DNA of 64,000 nt from JAEULH01 sp034382075 (GTDB lineage: Bacteria > Pseudomonadota > Alphaproteobacteria > Rhodospirillales > Defluviicoccaceae): assembly GCA_034382075.1 (NCBI GenBank), contig JAXMOZ010000006.1, positions 16,997 to 80,996 of the forward strand, written 5' to 3'. Positions 43,552 through 53,261 of this stretch are shown here, in pieces. The notes beneath the pieces were generated by a model. It ran no database searches. It had not been told where the DNA came from and saw only the letters and a program-made list of their open reading frames with translations. The translations under genes were made by a program, and so were the position numbers. The first letter of the stretch is position 1. The number at the start of each line of letters is the position of its first letter.

Positions 43552-45977
43552 GCCCGGACGGTCCGGCGGTGGCCGTGGCCGCCGCTGCGGGGGCGACCGC
43601 GGTGCGCCGCTGCCGGCATTGCGGCCTGCCGGTGGGCGCCGAATCCCCCGCGGGCCAGGGCGGGTTCTGCTGTTCCGGCTGTGCCGCGGCCTACGCGCTG
43701 GTCGCGGGGCTTGGCCTCGACGACTACTACCGCAGGCGCAGCATCGACCCCAACCAGCGGCCGCTGAAGCCGGACGAGGAGCCGTCCCTCGACCTCTCCG
43801 GCTACATCAGCGGCGACGAAGGCGTCAGCCGCGTCAACCTGGTGGTGGAGGGGCTGCACTGCGCCGCCTGCGTTTGGCTGATCGAGACGGTTCTGTCGCG
43901 CCAGCCGGGCGTGGTCTCCGCCCGGGTCAATATGACCACCCGCAGGCTCGCCCTCGCCTGGCGCGCGGACGAAACCGACGCCGATGCCCTCGTCGGCACC
44001 GTCGCCAGGCTCGGCTACCGCCTGGTCCCGTTCGACGCCGGCCGGATCGACAGCGAGCGCAAGCGCCGCGAGCGCGAGCTGGTCCGGGCGATGGCGGTCG
44101 CCGGCTTCGCCGCCGGCAACGTTATGCTGCTGTCGGTGTCGGTCTGGGCCGGCGCCAACCAGGGCATGGGCCCGGCGACCCGCGATCTGCTCCACTGGAT
44201 TTCGGCGCTGGTCGCGATGCCGGCGATCGCCTACGCCGGGCGGCCGTTCTTCCGCTCGGCGCTGTCGGTGCTGCGGATGGGGCGCACCAACATGGACGTG
44301 CCGATCTCCATCGGCGTCCTGCTGGCCACCGCGATGAGCCTTTACCAGACCGCGCGGGGCGCCGAGCACGCCTATTTCGACTCGGCCGTCGGGCTGCTGT
44401 TCTTCCTCCTGGTGGGCCGCTACCTCGACCTGCTCGCCCGCGGCCGCGCCCGCTCGGCCGCCGAGCACCTGCTGGCGCTGGGCTCCGCCGCGGTCACGGT
44501 GCTCGAGCCGGGCGGCGGCAAGCGGGTGCTGGCGCCGTCTAGGGTGGAGCCGGGGATGACCGTGCTGGTGGCCGCCGGCGAGCGCATCGGCGTCGACGGC
44601 AGGATTGCGGGCGGCGCGAGCGAGATCGACACCGGCCTCATCGACGGCGAGAGCATCCCCAAGGCGGCCGGGCCGGGCACGTCCGTTTTCGCCGGCACCC
44701 TGAACCTGGCCGCGCCGCTGACCATCACCGTCACCGCCACCGGCGAAAGCACCCTGCTCGCCGAGATCGCCCGGCTGATCGAGGCGGCGGAACAGCAGCG
44801 CGGCCGCTACGTCGCCTTGGCCGACCGGGTGGCGAGGCTGTATGCGCCCGTCGTCCATGGCCTCGCCTTGGCGACCTTCCTGGGCTGGTGGCTCGGCGCG
44901 GGCGCGCCCTGGCAGGAGGCGCTGCTCATCGCCATCGCCGTCCTGATCATCACCTGCCCCTGCGCCCTCGCGCTCGCCGTGCCGGTGGTCCAGGTGATCG
45001 CCTCGGGCCGGCTGCTCAGGCGCGGGATCCTGGTGAAGTCGGGAACGGCGCTGGAGCGGCTGGCCAATGCCGACACGGTGGTCTTCGACAAGACCGGGAC
45101 GCTGACCCGCGGCCGACCGCGCCTGGTTGAGGCTCCCGGCGGCAGCGACCGAGAAGCGCTGGCCGAGGCGGCGGCCGTGGCCGCGGCGAGCCGCCATCCG
45201 CTCGCCCGGGCGCTGGTCAGGGCCGCCGAGGCGGACGGGTTCGCCGTCACCCCCGCAGCCGACGTCCGCGAGCTGCCGGGCGCGGGCCTGGAACGCACGA
45301 CCGCAGAAGGCGCTCTGCGGCTCGGCAGCCGCGCCTTTGCCGCACCGGCCGAGGCAAGCCGCGGCGACAACGACGCGGCCTCCGGTCCCGAGCTGTGGCT
45401 TTCGCGCCCCGGGCGGGAGCCGGTTCGCTTCGCCTTTACCGACGAGCTGCGCGAGGACGCGCGCTCCGTCATCGCCGCGCTGCAGGCCCGCGGCTACGCC
45501 GTCGAGCTCCTGTCCGGCGACCGCGGCGCGGTGGTTGCCGCCGTTGCCGCCGAGGTCGGCATCGAGGACTGGCGCGCCGGCTGCTTGCCGGCGGAGAAGG
45601 TGCGCCGGCTGGAGGCGCTGGACAGGGAGGGCGCGCGGGTGCTCATGGTCGGCGACGGGCTGAACGACGCCCCCGCCCTGGCGGCGGCCGACGTGTCGCT
45701 GTCGCCGGCGACGGCGGTGGACGTGAGCCAAACGGCGGCGGATCTGGTCTTCCAGGGGGAGAGGCTGGCGCCGGTGCTGGAGGCGCTGGGCACGGCGCGG
45801 CGCGCCCGAACGCTGGTGCGCGAGAACCTGGCGCTGGCGTTTCTCTACAACGTCACCACCATCCCGCTTGCCATCGCCGGCCTGGTCACGCCCTTGATCG
45901 CCGCCATCGCCATGTCCACGTCGTCGATCGTGGTGATCCTCAACGCATTGCGGCTCAACCGCGGGAGGGCGTTCTAA
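43548..45977 (+). CDS. ccoI: Copper-transporting P1-type ATPase CcoI (FixI)
   Basis: The protein has 809 residues from GTG 43548, which overlaps the ccoH stop (GTGA). A Cys-rich N-terminus (CRHC, FCCSGC) precedes a heavy-metal domain with GLHCAAC. The P-type core has membrane helices, the CPC ion site (ITCPCALALAVP), the phosphorylation site DKTGTLTRG, SRHPLARAL in the ATP domain, and GDGLNDAPALAAADVSL. CcoI exports or delivers copper for the oxidase CuB centre. The ORF is open upstream to 43479, but the start overlapping ccoH fits the family. Confidence 0.95.
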   Translation: MSPDGPAVAVAAAAGATAVRRCRHCGLPVGAESPAGQGGFCCSGCAAAYALVAGLGLDDYYRRRSIDPNQRPLKPDEEPSLDLSGYISGDEGVSRVNLVVEGLHCAACVWLIETVLSRQPGVVSARVNMTTRRLALAWRADETDADALVGTVARLGYRLVPFDAGRIDSERKRRERELVRAMAVAGFAAGNVMLLSVSVWAGANQGMGPATRDLLHWISALVAMPAIAYAGRPFFRSALSVLRMGRTNMDVPISIGVLLATAMSLYQTARGAEHAYFDSAVGLLFFLLVGRYLDLLARGRARSAAEHLLALGSAAVTVLEPGGGKRVLAPSRVEPGMTVLVAAGERIGVDGRIAGGASEIDTGLIDGESIPKAAGPGTSVFAGTLNLAAPLTITVTATGESTLLAEIARLIEAAEQQRGRYVALADRVARLYAPVVHGLALATFLGWWLGAGAPWQEALLIAIAVLIITCPCALALAVPVVQVIASGRLLRRGILVKSGTALERLANADTVVFDKTGTLTRGRPRLVEAPGGSDREALAEAAAVAAASRHPLARALVRAAEADGFAVTPAADVRELPGAGLERTTAEGALRLGSRAFAAPAEASRGDNDAASGPELWLSRPGREPVRFAFTDELREDARSVIAALQARGYAVELLSGDRGAVVAAVAAEVGIEDWRAGCLPAEKVRRLEALDREGARVLMVGDGLNDAPALAAADVSLSPATAVDVSQTAADLVFQGERLAPVLEALGTARRARTLVRENLALAFLYNVTTIPLAIAGLVTPLIAAIAMSTSSIVVILNALRLNRGRAF

Positions 45978-45980
45978 GCC

Positions 45981-46160
45981 TTGGACGTCCTGCTCTACCT
46001 CATTCCGGCGGCGCTGGGCCTGGGTCTGATCGGCCTTTTCGGCTTCCTCTGGGCGGTGAAGTCCGGGCAGTACGACGACCTTGACGGGGCGGCGCACCGG
46101 ATCCTGTTCGAGGACGACCCACCGCCGCCGGCCGAGCCGCCGCGCCCGGACCAGCGGTAG
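45981..46160 (+). CDS. ccoS: Cbb3 oxidase maturation protein CcoS (TTG start)
   Basis: The protein has 59 residues from TTG 45981, 3 nt after ccoI. A single membrane helix (about 4-26) is followed by FLWAVKSGQYDDLDGAAHRILFEDD, the CcoS signature. It is needed for cofactor insertion into CcoN. It is the last gene of ccoGHIS. Confidence 0.92.
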   Translation: MDVLLYLIPAALGLGLIGLFGFLWAVKSGQYDDLDGAAHRILFEDDPPPPAEPPRPDQR

Positions 46161-46227
46161 AACGTCGCAGTCGAGGGAATGAGAATCCGCGTGTTCATTT
46201 CCGGCGCGGAAACGTAGAACGGGGATA

Positions 46228-46395
46228 CCCTCACCCCGACCCTCTCCCACTTGCGCGTTGCCGCGCGCGGGAGAGGGAGTCGATCGGTCGAAGCGCCGCC
46301 AGCCGGCCCTCGCCCCGCGGCAAAGCCGTGGGAGAGGGGCGCTTCGCGAAGCGAGGCGCGCCCGCGAGCTCTGGCGAGCGGGAGGGTGAGGGCAT
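46228..46395 (-). repeat. Dispersed repeat family C, copy 2 (inverted)
   Basis: About 168 bp with ends CCCTCACCCC and GGGAGGGTGAGGGC. The internal blocks match copy 1 at 19588 in reverse orientation. It lies in the ccoS-hydrolase gap. Confidence 0.7.
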
Positions 46396-46455
46396 GATCC
46401 AAGCGTTCGGCGAAGCAACGGCAGCAGCTCCGTGTCGCGAAACGGCATCAGGCGG

Positions 46456-47337
46456 ATGATCACCACCCTCGCAGCGATTGCCCTCGGCTACGTCCTGGTC
46501 GTGGGTATGCTCTATGTCTTCCAGCGGAACCTGATGTTCCTGCCCGCTTCCCATGTCGGCAGCCCCGCGGCCGTGGGCGCCGGCGACATGCGCGAGGTGA
46601 CGCTCGCGACCGCAGACGGGCTGACGCTCCGCTCCTGGTACAAGCCGGCCAGGGACGGCCAGCCGACGATGATCTATTTCCACGGCAACGGCGGCAACAT
46701 CTCGGCCAGGGCCAAGCGCGTGCGCCCATACCTCAACGCCGGCCTCGGTGTCCTCCTGGTCGGCTACCGGGGTTACGGCGGCAACGCCGGCTCGCCCTCG
46801 GAAGAGGGGTTCTACGAGGATGCGCGGGCAGCGGCCCGCTTCGTCGAAGCCGAGAAGATCCCGTTCGACCAAGTGGTGCTCTACGGCGAGTCCTTGGGCA
46901 GCGCCGTCGCCATCCATCTCGCCGCGGAGCAGGCGGCGACCGGAAAGCCCTTTGCCGCCGTCGTCGGCGAGGGCGCGCCGTCGTCGGTGGTCGACGTCGC
47001 CGCCAGGCGCTACCCGTTCGCCCCGGTCCGCACCCTGATCAAGGACCGCTTCGACTCCCGGGCGAAGGTCGGCGCCATCAACGCGCCGCTGCTTCTGCTC
47101 CACGGCGAGGACGACACGGTGGTGCCGCAGCGCTTCGGCCAGGCCCTGTTCGACGCCGCCGCGGAGCCGAAAACCGCCGAGTGGATCGACGGCGCCGGCC
47201 ACAACAACCTCACCTACCATGCGATCGACGCCATCGTGCTGGAGTTCCTGAGCCGGCACCTGGCTCCCGGGCCGGGCGCAGGCGAGGGCGGCCTGCCGGC
47301 CACGCCGATCAGACCGGCATCATCGAGCGCAGGGTGA
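46456..47337 (+). CDS. Alpha/beta hydrolase, membrane-anchored (ABHD13/BEM46-like)
   Basis: The protein has 293 residues from ATG 46456; GTG 46432 is an 8-codon longer option. One N-terminal membrane helix (about 4-22) is followed by an alpha/beta hydrolase fold. Visible parts are IYFHGNGGNISARAK (oxyanion region), the nucleophile elbow GESLGS, HGEDDTVVP with the Asp, and GAGHNNL with the catalytic His. The substrate is unknown. The 3' end overlaps the convergent nSTAND gene by 29 bp. Confidence 0.88.
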   Translation: MITTLAAIALGYVLVVGMLYVFQRNLMFLPASHVGSPAAVGAGDMREVTLATADGLTLRSWYKPARDGQPTMIYFHGNGGNISARAKRVRPYLNAGLGVLLVGYRGYGGNAGSPSEEGFYEDARAAARFVEAEKIPFDQVVLYGESLGSAVAIHLAAEQAATGKPFAAVVGEGAPSSVVDVAARRYPFAPVRTLIKDRFDSRAKVGAINAPLLLLHGEDDTVVPQRFGQALFDAAAEPKTAEWIDGAGHNNLTYHAIDAIVLEFLSRHLAPGPGAGEGGLPATPIRPASSSAG

Positions 47338-50300
47338 GCCAAAGCCACTCGCGAAACGGCAGCGGGTGCTTGCCGAGGCCGAGCGCGGTGCGTTCGGCGT
47401 CCGAGAACAGCCGCTGCTCGGCCGTCAGGTACTGGTCGGCGATGCCGTTGGCGTAGCGCACCAGCGCATGCGGCTCGGCCGGCGGCAGCTTCCACACCCG
47501 CACCACGCCGTCGGCGGAAATGGTCGCGAGCCTCTGCCCGCCCGGGCTGGTGACGATCCTGGAGATCGAGCCGCGATGGCCGGGAAGGACCGCGATCGGC
47601 TCGTCGTCCAGGGCGCTGGCGAGCCGGATCAAGCCGTCGCCGGTCCCCACCACCACGTGGTTGGCGAGCTGCAGGAACTTCACGTTCTGCAACGCCTCGC
47701 GGTCCTTCTCGCCCACCCGCCGGCCGCTCTCGACATCCCAGAGCGCGGTGTCGGTGCGGAAGAACGGCGGCTGGGCGATGGGCTTGCCCGGGACTTCCAG
47801 GGTGGTGACGACGACATGGCGGCCGTCGGAGGTGAACGTCGCCTCCAGCGCCGGCGCGCCGACGTCGATCAGGCTCACCAGCGCCCCCTCTTCCGCCGTC
47901 CAGATGCGCACCGTGCCGTCGAAGGAGGCGGTCACGACCCGGTTTCCCTCCCGGTCGAAGGCCGCGGAGAAGACCGCGTCGCGGTGCTGCAGCGGCTCGG
48001 CGGTGGGCTTGCCGGTCCCGGCGCTCCATAGCCTCGCGGTGCCGTCCTGGGAGGCGGTGACGATGCGCTTGCCGTCCGGCGAATACACGGCAGACAGTAC
48101 CAGCCCGCCGTGGTCATGGAGCTGGCGCAGCCGCCTGGGTTCGGCACCCTCGTTCCAGCCCTGGATGCGCAACACGTCGGCGCGGTTGCCGCCAGCCAGC
48201 AGCAGGTCGTTGCCGTCGGGGCTGATCGCCACCGACATCGCCGCGGCGTCCAGGTAGAGCGGCGGGCCGACGCCGAGCCCGCTCTCGGCATCGTAGGGGC
48301 CGACCGAGATCCCGGTGGCGGCGACAAGCAAGCGGTTGTCCGGGCTCAGCGCCGCCGTGGGCACCGCATCGCTGAGGCGCGGCAGCACGAACGGCTGCAG
48401 ATCTCCGCGAACGGCCCAGACATAGGCGGACGGGCCGGCGAAGCTCGCCAGCATGGTCTGCCCGTCGGGGCTCAGCGCCGCGGTGGCGCTGGTGCCGGCC
48501 ACCAACGCCGGCCCCTGCAGGACCTGCAGCATCTCCCCGCTCATGGCGTCCCAGATGCGCACGGTGCCGTCGAGGGCCGCAGTCATCACCCGGGTGCCGT
48601 CGCCGATGAAGGCGGCATCGCTCACCGGCCGCTCGTGGCCGACCAGGGAGCGGATCACCTTGCCGGCGGCAAGGTCCCAGATCCGGGCGGTGCGGTCGTG
48701 CGACGCCGTGACCAGCAGGTTCGGGTTCGCGGCGCTGAAGGCGGCGAAGGTGACGGGGCCGCAGTGCCCCTGCCGCTCGTCCGGGCAGCGGCCCTGGTGG
48801 TCGCCGGTGGCGCTCGGCAGGGATTGCATGAGGCTCGCGTCCGTGGCGTTCCAGATCCTGGCGGTTCCGCCCCAAGACGTGGTGGCGACGCGCGCGCCTG
48901 CGGCGTCGAAGGTGACGTAGTTGGTCCCGCGCGGATCGGTGACGCCGTCGGCGTCGCGGAGCTCGGCGAGCTTGCGCGGCGGAGAGCCGACGCCGGCCTC
49001 CTCCCCTTCCTGATCCGGATCCCACGACCAGAGGGCGGCGTTGTCGCCGTAGGCCACCGCGGCGATCAGCCGGTTGTCGGGGCTCAAGTCGACGAAGGTC
49101 GGCCGGCCGACGCTGATCTGCCATTCCGTGAGCTTCACCCCGTCGCTGGCCCGCCAGATGTTCGCCCAGCCATCCTGGCCGGCGGTGACGATGAACCGGC
49201 CGTCGCGGCTGAAGCGGGCCGAGCCGACGGGCGAGCCATGCTGCAGCTTGAGCCTGGGCGCGCCGCCGATGGCGCTGCCGGCGTCCCAGATCCGCACCGT
49301 CCGATCCTCCGACGCGGTGAGGATGGCCGAGCCGTCGGGGCTGTAGGCGACCCGGACCAGACGGTCGGTGTGGCCGTCGAGCGTTCGGCCGAAGGGCCTG
49401 AACAAGGCCCGCTCCAGGCTCCGGACCGCCTCCGGCAGGATCGGCCGGCGCAGCCACTCCAGCGGCCCCGCCGCCTCCGGCAGCGCCTCCAGCGCCAGCA
49501 GCATGGCCTGCCGGCTGTCGCCTCCGTCGGTGGCGAGGTCGGCGCGCATGGCCAGCACCCGGGCGCGCTGCATCGCCGCCTCGCGGTAGGAGTAGGTGGC
49601 CCAGCCGGCAAACAGCATCGACAGCAGCGCGAGCACGGTGACGGCCAGGGTGATCCGGCGAAAGCGTCGGGCGATCCGCCACTGCTCCTCGGCCCGCCGC
49701 GTCTGCTCCTCGATCTCGAGCTGCTGGCGGGCGCGCTCGGCCTCCGCCTCCTCGCGAAGCCGCTGCTGCTCGCGCTCCGCCTCCTCGCGCATCCGCCTTT
49801 GCTCACCCTCGGCGTCGAAGGCATGCTTCCAGGCGAGCAGCGGCCGGGCGAGGACGTCGTGGAAGATCTCGTAGCGCTTGCGCCCGGGATCCTGCGCCGA
49901 GGTGACGGTGCGGATGATCCGGCTGTCCGGATGGCCCAGCGCCGAGAGCACGCCGGTGACCCGCTCGGCCGGCGCCTTCACCATCGCCGCCAGGTCCTCC
50001 GCCGGAAGCGTGATCTTCATTCCCGACGGCGTGACCATCCGATCCAGCAGGGCGGAGCAGAGCGCCCGATCCTCCTCGCTGAGGCAAGTCTCCAGGGTGT
50101 GGCGGACGTGGCTGTTGGCGATCCCCTCCCAGCGGTGCAGCCGGTCGTAGCTGGCAAGGCGCAGAACCGGCGAGGCCTCCCGCCGCTCCTCGTGCCACAG
50201 CCGCTCGAGGACCAGCTGCAGGTACGGCGTCTCGTAGTGCTGCGGGTCGGTGGGCCGGCGGGCCCTCGCCAGGAGCTCTCCGACCAGCTCCGTTTCGATC

Positions 50301-51046
50301 TCGACCGGCCCGGCGTCACCGCCGTGGCGCTCGCGGAACACCTCCAGCGGCTTGCAGATCGCCGCCCGGGCCGCCGGCTCGTCCAGGTAGTCGAGGCGCA
50401 TCGGGTCGCCGAGGATGGCCGGCAGCCGGCCGCGCAACCGCTCCAGCTCGTGCAGCGCATCCTCGCGGATGCTGATCAGGACATGGGAGTCGAGGTCGCG
50501 GCGGTTGGCGGTGCGGGCGAGGTCGACCTCGAAGGCCGGCTCGATGCCCTCGTCCTGGTTTTCCGCCTTCAGCGGAATGAGGAAATACTGCTCGAACTGG
50601 TCGAAGACGAACACCACGGGCGTGCCCTTGGCGGCGATCCAGCGCTCGGCCAAAGTCTCCAGCGAGGTCGCCGCAGCAGGGTCCGCAAGGCCGGCGCGCT
50701 CCCGCGCCTGCGCCAGCAGCGTCGGATAGAAGCCGGGCTCCCAGCGGGAGACATAGACCATCAATGTGCCGTCGATGATGGCGTGCAGCGCCCGCGGCAG
50801 GGCGGCGCCCAGAACCGAACTCTTGCCGACGCCGCTCGGGCCGAACAGCACGGACAGGCTTTCGGTAATGGTGGCGGCGGCGAGCTGGCTTGCGTCCTTG
50901 CTGCGGCCGAAGAAGTAGTCGTAGTCCCGCTCGGCGAATGGCGCGAGGCCGCGGTAGGGGCAGTCGACCGCCTCCGCGTCGACCCGCTCCGGCTCCGCCG
51001 GACGATGGACATTCATGAGCGGGGGACGTTCATGAGCGGGGAACAT
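47309..51046 (-). CDS. nSTAND-type NTPase with WD40 propeller repeats
   Basis: The protein has 1245 residues. A STAND NTPase module starts with CPYRGLAPFAERDYDYFFGR. Walker A GPSGVGKSS is at 69-77 and Walker B VVFVFDQFEQYF at about 145-155. A winged-helix-like region runs to about 410. A charged coiled coil (411-460) precedes one membrane helix (464-486). From about 555 to 1210 there are many WD40 repeats, with recurring DRTVRIWD, DGTVRIWD and DGTARLWS ends, enough for two propellers. STAND proteins are ligand-activated signalling or immune switches; the propellers would be the sensor. It is 0 nt downstream of a SIR2 gene. The membrane helix between NTPase and sensor is unusual. Defence is inferred, not shown. 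Confidence 0.9.
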   Translation of the reverse strand: MFPAHERPPLMNVHRPAEPERVDAEAVDCPYRGLAPFAERDYDYFFGRSKDASQLAAATITESLSVLFGPSGVGKSSVLGAALPRALHAIIDGTLMVYVSRWEPGFYPTLLAQARERAGLADPAAATSLETLAERWIAAKGTPVVFVFDQFEQYFLIPLKAENQDEGIEPAFEVDLARTANRRDLDSHVLISIREDALHELERLRGRLPAILGDPMRLDYLDEPAARAAICKPLEVFRERHGGDAGPVEIETELVGELLARARRPTDPQHYETPYLQLVLERLWHEERREASPVLRLASYDRLHRWEGIANSHVRHTLETCLSEEDRALCSALLDRMVTPSGMKITLPAEDLAAMVKAPAERVTGVLSALGHPDSRIIRTVTSAQDPGRKRYEIFHDVLARPLLAWKHAFDAEGEQRRMREEAEREQQRLREEAEAERARQQLEIEEQTRRAEEQWRIARRFRRITLAVTVLALLSMLFAGWATYSYREAAMQRARVLAMRADLATDGGDSRQAMLLALEALPEAAGPLEWLRRPILPEAVRSLERALFRPFGRTLDGHTDRLVRVAYSPDGSAILTASEDRTVRIWDAGSAIGGAPRLKLQHGSPVGSARFSRDGRFIVTAGQDGWANIWRASDGVKLTEWQISVGRPTFVDLSPDNRLIAAVAYGDNAALWSWDPDQEGEEAGVGSPPRKLAELRDADGVTDPRGTNYVTFDAAGARVATTSWGGTARIWNATDASLMQSLPSATGDHQGRCPDERQGHCGPVTFAAFSAANPNLLVTASHDRTARIWDLAAGKVIRSLVGHERPVSDAAFIGDGTRVMTAALDGTVRIWDAMSGEMLQVLQGPALVAGTSATAALSPDGQTMLASFAGPSAYVWAVRGDLQPFVLPRLSDAVPTAALSPDNRLLVAATGISVGPYDAESGLGVGPPLYLDAAAMSVAISPDGNDLLLAGGNRADVLRIQGWNEGAEPRRLRQLHDHGGLVLSAVYSPDGKRIVTASQDGTARLWSAGTGKPTAEPLQHRDAVFSAAFDREGNRVVTASFDGTVRIWTAEEGALVSLIDVGAPALEATFTSDGRHVVVTTLEVPGKPIAQPPFFRTDTALWDVESGRRVGEKDREALQNVKFLQLANHVVVGTGDGLIRLASALDDEPIAVLPGHRGSISRIVTSPGGQRLATISADGVVRVWKLPPAEPHALVRYANGIADQYLTAEQRLFSDAERTALGLGKHPLPFREWLWLTLRSMMPV

Positions 51047-52066
51047 TCATGCGCGGGCGGGGGAGGCGCCGAGGACCGTGGCCAGGTCGTCGACGAACTT
51101 CTGCAGGTCGAGACCGAAGACGTTGACCGACTTCCTCTCCCAGATCCGCTCCTCGACGATGTCGGGGGCGTACTGGATCGCCCAGGACTGCAGCCGGTTG
51201 GCGTTGTTGTCGAACTGCGAGAGCATGTCCAGCAGCACGCGGAGGTTCCAGTCGCGCAGGCTGTAGCCGAGGAAGAGGAAGTGCCGCGTCTTCATCATCG
51301 CCGCCAACGTCGGCGGCACCAGCGCCGGCTGCTTCGAGGAGAAGCCGCCGAGGAAGCGGACGTAGTCCTCCTCGGTGATGACGTAGCTGTCGTCGTCGCG
51401 GCGGATGCGATTGATGCTGCCGTGCATCTTGTAGATGATCGACGCCTCCTCGAGCGAGGCGTCGAGCTTCTTCGGCTGCACCAGGTCGTAGGCGTTGGCG
51501 CCGGGCGGCTTGTGCCTGAGCGAGCCGGCCTTCTCGATGTCGCCCATGTTGGTGACCACGAGGTGATAGGGAACGCCGGCGCGGTCGAAGGCGCGCTCGA
51601 TCATGTCGTCGTAGTTGGTGGTGACGACCAGCTGCGGCTTTTCGCCGGCGACCCTGGCAAGCAGCCGGTGCAGCGGGTTCGGCTCGAACTCCGGCGAGAA
51701 CACCTCGCGCAACTCCTCGCGGAGAAAGCCGTCGCCGAGAGCCACGAGGCCGAAGTAGGAGGCGACCAGCGGCAGGTTCCGCCGATGCTGCGGGTCGCTG
51801 CCGTCGGGAAAGCCGGCCAGAGCCGCCAGCCGCTCGGCCAAAGCCGCGCCCGTCGGCGGGCAGAACAGCGGGTCGGCGGCGGCGCCATGCGGGCGATGGA
51901 ACACCGACGCGCCGGCGCCGAGGAAGGGCACCACCCTGCCCCGGCGAAGGGCGGTGGCAATCCCGAGGTAGGGAATATCCGCAGCATCACCGGGGGCGGC
52001 GCTGCCCGGCGGCATCGCGCCTACAAGAGCCTGGGCATGATTGTCCTGCACGGCCGTGTCCGCCAT
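51047..52066 (-). CDS. SIR2-like (NADase-type) protein, partner of nSTAND-WD40
   Basis: The protein has 339 residues. The NAD-binding motif FLGAGAS is at about 48-54. Catalytic-site motifs VTTNYDD (about 148-154) and YKMHGSI (about 212-218, His215) are intact, so it could hydrolyse NAD+. The HFLFLGYSLRDWNLRVLL segment near 265-280 is typical of SIR2_2 proteins in defence systems. The stop codon directly abuts the ATG of the nSTAND gene, so the two are co-translated. In known anti-phage systems SIR2 domains deplete NAD+ after activation by a STAND or Argonaute partner. That role here is inference. Confidence 0.88.
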   Translation of the reverse strand: MADTAVQDNHAQALVGAMPPGSAAPGDAADIPYLGIATALRRGRVVPFLGAGASVFHRPHGAAADPLFCPPTGAALAERLAALAGFPDGSDPQHRRNLPLVASYFGLVALGDGFLREELREVFSPEFEPNPLHRLLARVAGEKPQLVVTTNYDDMIERAFDRAGVPYHLVVTNMGDIEKAGSLRHKPPGANAYDLVQPKKLDASLEEASIIYKMHGSINRIRRDDDSYVITEEDYVRFLGGFSSKQPALVPPTLAAMMKTRHFLFLGYSLRDWNLRVLLDMLSQFDNNANRLQSWAIQYAPDIVEERIWERKSVNVFGLDLQKFVDDLATVLGASPARA

Positions 52067-52238
52067 CGCCAGACCTTCCCCGTGTCTTGTTCATTTTGGC
52101 GAGAGGATATTGCACTTGGACCCAATTGTCCAAGACTGATACTCATTCGTACAAGTGACGGCCCGCCCGCTCGCGCAGCGGGTGAGGTTTGGGGACTTGC
52201 CCCTGCTCCAATCCGGCCGTCCAGATCGAGGTCAGGCC

Positions 52239-52916
52239 ATGGATGATGCAGCCAGCGGCGGCGGCACGCTGCTCACCGAGCAGGTGGTCATCGAGCTCGT
52301 CAAGATCCTCCCCAGCGTCTTCTGGCTGATCGTCGCCATCATCGTCGTTGCGATTTTCTACCGCCCCATCCGCAACCAGCTGCTGCCACTGGTCACCGGG
52401 CTCAAGATCGGCGGCATCGAGTGCTCGTTCGTCCGCGAGGGGATCCAGGCGGCGGTCGCGCTGGCGCAGAAGCACAAGAACTGGCAGGTCCAGGTCAGCG
52501 ACGAGGAAGCGGGCCTGGTGATGGAGCGGGCGTCGCGCAACCTGGGCCGGCTGCAGCGGGCCAAGATCCTCTGGGTCGACGACAGCCCCGAGAACAACTT
52601 CAACGAGATCAAGATGCTGCACCAGCTCCGCAGCGACGTGGAGACGGCGAAGAGCACCGAGGAGGCGCTGGCACACATCGCCGAGAAGAAAGACGTCGAC
52701 ATCGTGCTGAGCGACCTGAAGCGCGGCGACGATCCGACCGCTGGGCTGAGCATGCTGGATACACTGCGCCAGTCCCACCCGAACCTGCCGGTGATCTTCT
52801 ACGTCGGCGAGGTCGATCCGGCGCGCGGCGTCCCGCCCTTCGCCTTCGGCCTGACCAACCTGCCCAACGAGCTCCTCCACCTCATCCTCGACGTGCTGGA
52901 GCGGCGCAAACGGTAG
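52239..52916 (+). CDS. Membrane-anchored response-regulator-like receiver protein
   Basis: The protein has 225 residues from ATG 52239 (TTG/GTG starts upstream are possible). One membrane helix (about 23-42, LPSVFWLIVAIIVVAIFYRP) is followed by a linker of about 70 residues. A receiver-like domain spans about 110-220: ILWVDDSPENNFNEIKML gives the acidic pair, and DIVLSDLKRG the phospho-acceptor Asp. VIFYVGEVD occupies the later-strand position. There is no output domain. It is divergent from the SIR2 gene, 172 bp away. It may be part of the same module or an independent signalling gene. Confidence 0.8.
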   Translation: MDDAASGGGTLLTEQVVIELVKILPSVFWLIVAIIVVAIFYRPIRNQLLPLVTGLKIGGIECSFVREGIQAAVALAQKHKNWQVQVSDEEAGLVMERASRNLGRLQRAKILWVDDSPENNFNEIKMLHQLRSDVETAKSTEEALAHIAEKKDVDIVLSDLKRGDDPTAGLSMLDTLRQSHPNLPVIFYVGEVDPARGVPPFAFGLTNLPNELLHLILDVLERRKR

Positions 52917-52920
52917 TGTT

Positions 52921-53102
52921 GCCGTCATTGCCGCAGGAGGGGACGCCGCAGAACCAGACCCTCTACCGTCATTGCCGCACTTTGCGGCAATCCACGTGGA
53001 CCCGCGGAACACGTCCGCGGGTGACGAGGGAGGAGGAGGAGGCGCCGCAGAACCACACCCCTCTCCGTCATTGCCGCACTCGTTGCGGCAATCCACGCGA
53101 TA
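52921..53102 (+). repeat. Dispersed repeat family B, composite copy 1
   Basis: Two hairpin units CCGTCATTGCCGCACT...GCGGCAATCCACG flank a block with GTCCGCGGGTGACG, GGAGGAGGAGG and GCCGCAGAACC. The palindromic core ATTGCCGCA/TGCGGCAAT recurs across the window. It occupies most of the gap between the receiver gene and hupE. Confidence 0.85.
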
Positions 53103-53261
53103 GGCGACACGGCGCGTCAGCACGGGGCGGCGGCTATCCTACGCAGGCTCGGCGGGCCGCTACCTTGCCGGCATCTGCCGCCTCTGCTACACGTCGCGGA
53201 CCCGGCGGCGCGGGCTTGGCGCGCGGGTCAATGGCGGCTTCACCAACGGGAGAGCGAGGAC

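Noticed and set aside
48110..52246. Plus-strand ORF of 1378 codons opposite the nSTAND and SIR2 genes
   Set aside because: Its translation is Arg/Gly/Ala-rich noise, while the minus strand shows Walker and WD40 motifs in frame.
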